5,495 nt of DNA from Candidatus Caldatribacterium sp. (GTDB lineage: Bacteria; Atribacterota; Atribacteria; Atribacterales; Caldatribacteriaceae). This document shows positions 3,399 through 5,495 of this stretch, piece by piece; position 1 is the stretch's first letter, and each line of letters starts with the position of its first letter. The DNA lies in contig JANXBI010000071.1 in NCBI GenBank assembly GCA_025060675.1, positions 1 to 5,495 on the forward strand, given 5' to 3'. The notes under the pieces were generated by a model that saw nothing but the letters and a program-made list of their open reading frames with translations, ran no database searches and was not told the origin of the DNA. Position numbers and translations under genes: made by a program.

Positions 3399-5495
3399 GA
3401 AGATGGCGATGAGATTTGAACACGCTGGTTGGTACAGGACATTGGTTGTCTGTAGGTCGACACGGATCTGGATTGCGGTGGTGTTAGCCGGTAGTGTCGC
3501 CGTGTATCTTCTCCGTTCCCAGTTGAGAGCCGGGGAGGTCACCTCCTGTTGGTTGTAGGTGAGGGGTATCCAGCTGTTTCCACCATCTCGGGAGTAGCTG
3601 ACGGAGCCGTTGCAGAGGGTGGCGGATGGTCGGAAGATGTCAACCCAGAGTTCGAGGTTATTGGAGTTTGCCGGAACTGTGATGGCTCGCGAGATGTACG
3701 TCGCACTGGTATTCGGGAGGAAGGTGATGGCTTCCATGTTTTTAAGGATCCTTGGTGTCAGGAGTCGGTTGGTTGTAGCGAAGTCAATTCGGAAACGGAT
3801 CTGGGTTCCAACCGTGTTCAGTTCCGTAGCGTTGAGATTGGTGATTGGGTTCCATGTGGTTCCGTTGTTGATCGAGTAGTACAAGGTCAAGGAGGTACCA
3901 TCGGGGATGTGGGTGTCGAAGTTCGTCAGTAGACTGGTGAACTGTGTAGAGACGTTATTGGTGATGACGGTTCCTGAAGAGGTGGTGAATTCGGCGCGGT
4001 AAACCCTGAACTTCATATCAGTGGTTTGGTGTACGGTCCAACTGAAGGCATCTGATGAGGAGAAGAAGTTCCCTTCAAGGTATGGCTGCTTGGAGATTGG
4101 TGCCCCAGTGAGGAGGTCGGTTTGACCCATCTCCGCAACGAAAATTTCGTAGTTGTTGGAATCGGTATCAAGAACAATGCAGTACATCTTCTTCCCTTCC
4201 ACGAACACTGGCTCTGGGAAGAGGACAACGGTTTCCGCTGAGGAATTCTGGGAAACCACGATCTCGGATGGTTGCACCGTTTTCTGGGCAAGGATCTCTT
4301 GACTTGGCAGACCACTGTCAAGGAGTGGCCGAAGGCTCACTCGAATGGGGATGTTGTTATCCTTTTTCCTGAAGAAGAGCCCAACACCAGTGATGAAACA
4401 CGACTCAGGAACGAAGAAAGACTGGGCACACGGATCGGCTGGTCTTGGATCTGGGGGTGGAGCGGCAACATAGATTGTGATGTCCCTTCTGATCTTGACG
4501 TGTCGGATTTTCTCGTAGAGTTCACGTGTACCAGTGGCATAGAAGGAAGTCTCCGCTTTTTGGTACTGATTCTTGAGTTCAATTTTCTTCCATCCGGTGT
4601 AGAATCGGTTCCCAGGGATGTTGATGATGAATGCTAGTGTACCGTCGCTTTTCGACTTCACCGTTCCAGGAGCTGTTCCCTGTGGGGTATTGTTGATTGG
4701 ATTCGCAGGGAGTTGGACACCATCGAAGTACACCGCTAGGTTATCTTGGTTGGGGTAGAAGTCTGTTCCATAGACGGTCAGGGTACAGTCTGGGATGAAG
4801 GTCATGGCCTCTTTCTTGAGGAGCTTTTCCTCAAACCATTCTGAGAGGATTCGATCCGAAGTTCTCCGGTGACCGATGAGAGCTGGGTTTGTGGTGTGGA
4901 TGGTGTGGTGGACGGTGGTGATGTGAGTTGCCGTTGACTCTTTGATGATGACCTTTTCGTAGAAGGTGCGAGATGGTGGATCCGCAGTTATGACGGGAAT
5001 CCTAGTGAAGACCATGTACTGGTTGATGGTCACCGCTCTATTCGCTTGGAGTTGGGCAAGGAATGGACGGGAGGTGTAAGGGAGAGTGATGAAGTTTTGA
5101 CCAACACTGACATTTGTGGTGGTTTCTGGGACAAGGATGAATCGCTCGATGCTGCTGTAGTCTGGAACAAAGATACCAAAGCTTGGTACAATAATGCCAC
5201 TGAAGGTTGGATGGGTGAGACTCGCCTTGCTGAAGTCGACGAATCCTTCTGAGAAGATCCCCTTCATGTTGATGGGAGATGCTCCAACCCGTAGTGGGTC
5301 ATCGAGTTGGGTCACGGCGAGGTTGTACTCAAGTTGCTTCAACTTGTCCAAGAGACGGTTCAACTCGAACATGGTGAGGCGTTTCAGGTTGTAGTTGGTA
5401 ACTTGGAGTTGGTTCGAGTTTGGCGGGAAGTAGATCTCTGCAAGGGGAAGGACGTCGTTTGGAACCTCTGGTCTTTGGACATGTCTTGGGAGAGT
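3393..5495 (-). CDS. DUF4815-type phage structural protein (5' end cut by window edge)
   Basis: The frame is open for 700 codons to the window edge. The first ATG (5372) is internal: the 41 codons before it read on in frame, and include LPLAEIYFPPNS and NYNLKRLTMFELNRL, leading into LDKLKQLEYNLA. This matches the DUF4815 pattern (PLADIYIP...YTMRDIGKLExRIExLEY). Numbering from Met at 5372, later DUF4815 landmarks are a TVYGTDFYPN...VYFDG segment (199-218), IPGNRFYTGWKKIEL (252-266), YATGTRELYE (278-287) and DPCAQSFFV...GLFFRKKDNNIPIRVSLRP (313-349). DUF4815 proteins are virion structural proteins of T4-like and other myoviruses; their exact place in the tail or baseplate is not established to my knowledge. 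The C-terminal quarter holds two related beta units with S-x-(N/D)-(N/G)-G-x-(T/S)-W (500-507 and 594-601). Full-length relatives are longer, so a substantial N-terminal part probably lies beyond the window. Confidence 0.92.
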   Translation of the reverse strand, partial: TLPRHVQRPEVPNDVLPLAEIYFPPNSNQLQVTNYNLKRLTMFELNRLLDKLKQLEYNLAVTQLDDPLRVGASPINMKGIFSEGFVDFSKASLTHPTFSGIIVPSFGIFVPDYSSIERFILVPETTTNVSVGQNFITLPYTSRPFLAQLQANRAVTINQYMVFTRIPVITADPPSRTFYEKVIIKESTATHITTVHHTIHTTNPALIGHRRTSDRILSEWFEEKLLKKEAMTFIPDCTLTVYGTDFYPNQDNLAVYFDGVQLPANPINNTPQGTAPGTVKSKSDGTLAFIINIPGNRFYTGWKKIELKNQYQKAETSFYATGTRELYEKIRHVKIRRDITIYVAAPPPDPRPADPCAQSFFVPESCFITGVGLFFRKKDNNIPIRVSLRPLLDSGLPSQEILAQKTVQPSEIVVSQNSSAETVVLFPEPVFVEGKKMYCIVLDTDSNNYEIFVAEMGQTDLLTGAPISKQPYLEGNFFSSSDAFSWTVHQTTDMKFRVYRAEFTTSSGTVITNNVSTQFTSLLTNFDTHIPDGTSLTLYYSINNGTTWNPITNLNATELNTVGTQIRFRIDFATTNRLLTPRILKNMEAITFLPNTSATYISRAITVPANSNNLELWVDIFRPSATLCNGSVSYSRDGGNSWIPLTYNQQEVTSPALNWERRRYTATLPANTTAIQIRVDLQTTNVLYQPACSNLIAIFR
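3396..3884 (-). repeat. Tandem duplicated beta unit at the C-terminus of the DUF4815 protein
   Basis: Two segments align. The first (about 3723-3884) has YYSINNGTTWNPI, then QIRFRIDFATTNRLLTPRI. The second (about 3396-3605) has SYSRDGGNSWIPL, then QIRVDLQTTNVLYQPA. Each begins with an Asp-box-like S-x-(N/D)-(N/G)-G-x-(T/S)-W turn and ends with a strand followed by (T)TN. This suggests two tandem beta-sandwich domains from an old duplication. Confidence 0.7.

Noticed and set aside
3549..4637. Plus-strand ORFs at 3549-3932, 3610-3879 and 4272-4637
   Set aside because: All are antisense to the DUF4815 gene, which has clear family landmarks across the same stretch.
1..5495. Promoters, terminators, tRNAs, CRISPR arrays, insertion sequences, attachment sites
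   Set aside because: Genes abut or overlap throughout, and I saw no hairpin with a T run, cloverleaf, regular spacer array, terminal inverted repeats or transposase.

Overview
The window is a densely packed block of virion genes from a tailed bacteriophage or a prophage, all read from the minus strand. Two large genes identify it. One is a DUF4815-type structural protein, a family best known from T4-like cyanophages and other myoviruses. The other is a tail-fibre-like protein with repeated NADxVDG-xH motifs. The host cannot be named. All six stop codons in view are TGA, and several ribosome binding sites match the 3' end of bacterial 16S rRNA, so the standard bacterial code and a bacterial host are safe.

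Layout in the direction of transcription (right to left). The DUF4815 structural protein (3393-5495) is cut at its 5' end by the window edge. It is followed by the fibre-like protein (1919-3385), an unnamed 51-residue ORF joined to it by an ATGA overlap (1767-1922), and an unrecognised beta-rich 107-residue protein (1439-1762). Next come two paralogous small proteins with a WTD...IHIxEL motif and Tyr/Ser/Asn/Gly-rich tails (1028-1432 and 698-1021). Last is a radical SAM enzyme of the SPASM/anSME type (1-750), cut at its 3' end by the window edge. Every junction is an overlap or a gap of at most 7 bases, so there is no intergenic space, and I see no promoter or terminator. Three junctions share one design: the TGA stop lies inside a GGTGAT Shine-Dalgarno sequence 5-6 bases before the next ATG.

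The most interesting part is the left third. A radical SAM enzyme with the signature motifs of peptide/protein-modifying members overlaps by 53 bases a gene for a small Tyr/Ser/Asn-rich protein, and a paralog of that protein lies just upstream. The longer paralog has five Tyr-x-Ser triplets, three of them in tandem, resembling the FxS and HxS triplets modified by known radical SAM/SPASM maturases. I infer, without proof, a phage-encoded system in which the enzyme modifies the tails of these probable virion-associated proteins.
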